Part shown: positions 5,298 to 7,601 of the stretch, piece after piece
Layout of the letters: every line of letters begins with the position of its first letter
How positions within the stretch are numbered: the first letter of the stretch is position 1
From: Ignavibacteriales bacterium
GTDB taxonomy: Bacteria; Bacteroidota; Ignavibacteria; Ignavibacteriales; Melioribacteraceae
Direction of reading: 5' to 3'
Length of the DNA: 7,601 nucleotides
Assembly: GCA_016929735.1 (NCBI GenBank)
Contig: JAFGID010000106.1
Coordinates: 1 to 7,601, forward strand
The notes under the pieces: model-generated
The model's input: the letters and a program-made list of their open reading frames with translations, nothing else
What the model was told of the DNA's origin: nothing
The model's database searches: none
Position numbers and translations under genes: made by a program

Positions 5298-7601
5298 ATG
5301 ATAACTTATAAATGCTTTGTTAGTAAAGGAAAGAGGTATTTTTTTGTAAGTTTTTTTATAGTTACATTGGTACTATGTAGTAGTTTTTACGGCATTGGTC
5401 AAACTAATATTTTTGAACAATCGTATCCACGAATAGGTGCCTTTCATTGGGGCGGTGGCAGGGCAGAGCTTTATGCCAAGTACGATTTAATAATGGGTGG
5501 AGCACCTCCAGAAGCAAAACAATTAAATCCAAATTTGAAAATTCTCCCAACATTTGGTTGGCAGGCTTACGGTTATAATGAAACCCAACTTGGTCCTGGT
5601 TTTGATCACAAGAACTGGTATATGAAAAATTCTAAAGGTGGTGATCTTTGGGCTGGGTGGGGTGGCTATTATGTTGATTTCACTGATTACTGCCCTCCGA
5701 GTCAAAATTCTTCAACGGCTGGTCTAAAATTTAATCAGTATTTGCCAGATTATATTTTACAAAAAATTGATCTCAATGTATATGATGGTATAGCCACTGA
5801 TTGGCTTCAATCTTTTCCTTGGGGAATTAGTGACTCCCAAAATCCTCTTCCAGGTGATATTGATATTGACCGCAATGGAATTAATGACTTTGTCGAACAC
5901 GGTGAGGGCTGGGTAAGAGCAGAGTGGTTAAAGTGGATTGATAATTTGATTTCTAAAATAAGAAATCGTTTAAATACTGCTGGATTTTCTGCTAAACCCA
6001 TGTTAATTAATTCAGGCGGTTTTCACGATTTTTGCTGGTCTAATACAAACGGTGTTGTCATTGAGTATGGATCAGATGTAAGATCATTAGGATTAAACGG
6101 ATTTAAATCAAAATATGACCAATGGATGTTAATAGCTCCACAACCTCATGTTATGTTAATTAATACCACCTTACCTAACAAAAATGCTTTTTCTGAGATG
6201 CGCTATTTTTTAGGGGTGGCACTTTTGGGTGATGGATACTTTGATCCAGAAGATGAGCTATCGCGTGATCATTATATTAAACAATATTACGATGAAATGG
6301 ATTTAAATTTGGGATTTCCAACTGGTCCGGCACATAAATTAAGCTCTTCTGCGGATGAAAGTATTTGGGTGAGGTTTTTCGATTACGGTGCTGTGATTGT
6401 TAATGGCATTCCTTCTCCTCAAATGGTTTCGGATAGCGAACTTAAACAGGTATCGGGTTATAATGGTCCTTTTTGGCGGTTCCGTGGTTCCCAAGATGCT
6501 GATTTTAACAATGGCGAGCCTTTCACCAATATCACTTTAAATGGTCTTCAGCAATCTAATGAGAAAATAGGCGATGCGATTATTCTTCTAAAATCACCAC
6601 AAGCAGTTATTGCGGATATTATAATTGATAACGATCATTTGATGACCTCGCCAAGCCAGAATTCTGCTTCACTGAGTGGAACATGGTCAAATCAGCAGGG
6701 GGATGTCGCTTGGTCATGGGGAAGATATGATTGGCTTGGTCATGTTGCTTATCTAACTTCTGATCAAGCTGGCTCTCAGGCAAAGTTTCAAGCAAAAATC
6801 ACCGTTCCCGGTCAATACGAAATTTTTGAGTGGCATCCCGTTCGCCTTGATGCTTCCGAAAATGTTCGGTTTGAGATTTTCTCTGTTAATGGGGCGATAA
6901 CTAAAGTAGTAAATCAACGAATTAATGGTGGCAAATGGAATTCATTAGGTATATACTCCTTAGCGAAAGGAGAAGATACTAGAGTAATAATGTCAGGTTC
7001 TGGATTGGTTATTGCTGATGCAATTAAGCTTGTTTATAAAGAGAGCAGACAGGTTGATTCTATATTACCAAATGAACCAAGAGAATTAAAAAGTGAAAAT
7101 AGAACTGAAAATAGTATAGTTTTGAGTTGGTTACCACCTCTTCCAGCCGCTGACGGTGATGTAGCTTCTTCATATCAGGTTTATCGAGATAACTCTTTAG
7201 TGGGAACTCCAACTTCAGCCTCTTATGTCGATTATGAGTTATCTGAAAATACAACTTATAGCTATACCGTGTATGCTATAGATGATGCCGGGAATAGAAG
7301 TAATTCAGCGGCAATAAATAGCTTTACAACCGCAACAGATATGAATCCACCGTCGATTGTTTCCGTTCGAGCGTTGAGCTTAACTTTGGTAGAGATAATT
7401 TTTAGTGAGGCAGTCGAAAAAACGTCAGCAGAAGACAAAAATAATTATAGTATTGATAATAATATTATCATTTTATCTACATCTATTAAGGATAATTTGA
7501 AAACAGTTCATCTTGCTACAAGTGAGCATATAGTAGGAACTAAATATACGATAACTGTAAATAATATAAAAGATAGAGCGCAATATTCTAATATAATTAT
7601 A
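5298..7601 (+). CDS. Secreted putative glycoside hydrolase with golvesin-like, FN3 and Ig-like domains (3' end outside window)
   Basis: The frame is open for 768 codons from ATG 5298 to the window edge without a stop. Residues 1-34 form a signal peptide: basic start, hydrophobic core FFVSFFIVTLVL, probable cut after GIG before Q35. Residues about 43-430 resemble GHL15-type putative glycoside hydrolases: YPRIGAFHWGG (43-53), YDGIATDW (162-169; D163 and D168), a calcium-loop-like DIDIDRNGIND (187-197), GVVIEYG with E256 as possible acid, MRYFLGVALLGDGYF (301-315), a YYDE..LGFPTGPA segment, and WVRFFDYGAVIVN (357-369). About 458-580 is a golvesin/xanthan-lyase C-terminal-like beta-sandwich (ITVPGQYEIFEWHP, WNSLGIYSLAKGE, VIADAIKLVY). 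About 591-678 is fibronectin type III, and from 684 an SbsA-type Ig-like domain (NPPSIVSVRA..., IIFSEAV) begins. It probably acts outside the cell on the polymer made by this cluster, as hydrolase or binder; activity is not proven. A cell-surface sorting domain may lie beyond the edge. Confidence 0.85.
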   Translation, partial: MITYKCFVSKGKRYFFVSFFIVTLVLCSSFYGIGQTNIFEQSYPRIGAFHWGGGRAELYAKYDLIMGGAPPEAKQLNPNLKILPTFGWQAYGYNETQLGPGFDHKNWYMKNSKGGDLWAGWGGYYVDFTDYCPPSQNSSTAGLKFNQYLPDYILQKIDLNVYDGIATDWLQSFPWGISDSQNPLPGDIDIDRNGINDFVEHGEGWVRAEWLKWIDNLISKIRNRLNTAGFSAKPMLINSGGFHDFCWSNTNGVVIEYGSDVRSLGLNGFKSKYDQWMLIAPQPHVMLINTTLPNKNAFSEMRYFLGVALLGDGYFDPEDELSRDHYIKQYYDEMDLNLGFPTGPAHKLSSSADESIWVRFFDYGAVIVNGIPSPQMVSDSELKQVSGYNGPFWRFRGSQDADFNNGEPFTNITLNGLQQSNEKIGDAIILLKSPQAVIADIIIDNDHLMTSPSQNSASLSGTWSNQQGDVAWSWGRYDWLGHVAYLTSDQAGSQAKFQAKITVPGQYEIFEWHPVRLDASENVRFEIFSVNGAITKVVNQRINGGKWNSLGIYSLAKGEDTRVIMSGSGLVIADAIKLVYKESRQVDSILPNEPRELKSENRTENSIVLSWLPPLPAADGDVASSYQVYRDNSLVGTPTSASYVDYELSENTTYSYTVYAIDDAGNRSNSAAINSFTTATDMNPPSIVSVRALSLTLVEIIFSEAVEKTSAEDKNNYSIDNNIIILSTSIKDNLKTVHLATSEHIVGTKYTITVNNIKDRAQYSNIII

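Noticed and set aside
5373..5384. Possible lipoprotein signal (LVLC, Cys27) in the secreted protein
   Set aside because: The residue before Cys is Leu, where a lipobox needs Gly, Ala or Ser; the G-x-G before Q35 is a better ordinary cleavage site.
5523..7254. Three short reverse-strand open frames (5523-5705, 5807-6001, 7060-7254)
   Set aside because: All are antisense to the secreted-protein gene, whose forward frame is continuous and has recognisable domains through these positions.

Overview
The window is a compact, AT-rich, all-plus-strand piece of a cell-surface polysaccharide (exopolysaccharide or O-antigen) biosynthesis cluster. It holds five consecutive reading frames with gaps of 12, 16, 63 and 1 nt, and no reverse-strand gene that I can support. 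Both ends are cut: the left edge shows only the 3' end of a membrane protein gene, and the right edge cuts a large secreted protein after 768 codons.

Layout: (1) 1-213, the tail of a probable polytopic membrane protein, possibly an O-antigen polymerase or ligase; (2) 226-1644, a Wzx-type polysaccharide flippase; (3) 1661-2905, a GT4 glycosyltransferase of a subfamily with a cysteine-rich insert; (4) 2969-5296, a 775-residue protein made of two different GT4 glycosyltransferases fused head to tail; (5) 5298 to the right edge, an exported multidomain protein: signal peptide, putative glycoside hydrolase (GHL15-like), golvesin/xanthan-lyase-like beta-sandwich, fibronectin type III, and a truncated SbsA-type Ig-like domain.

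A reasonable working model (inference) is as follows. The cytoplasmic GT4 enzymes add sugars to a lipid-linked repeat unit, the flippase moves it across the inner membrane, a Wzy-like protein may polymerise or ligate it, and the secreted hydrolase-like protein trims, binds or anchors the polymer outside. The coding of the secreted protein one base after the glycosyltransferase stop suggests it is made together with the pathway.

The organism is probably a Gram-negative of the FCB group, possibly of the Ignavibacteriota/Calditrichota type. The reasons are the AT-rich DNA, the G-x-G/Gln signal cleavage site, and the golvesin-like, FN3 and Ig-like modules. Usable Shine-Dalgarno sequences before two genes fit less well with Bacteroidota proper. 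This placement is tentative because no marker gene is present. No RNA gene, CRISPR array, insertion sequence or convincing terminator was seen. The most interesting points are the double glycosyltransferase, an A10 tract inside its second domain at which a one-base slip either way would quickly terminate translation, and the incomplete secreted hydrolase-like protein with its strongly uneven base composition.
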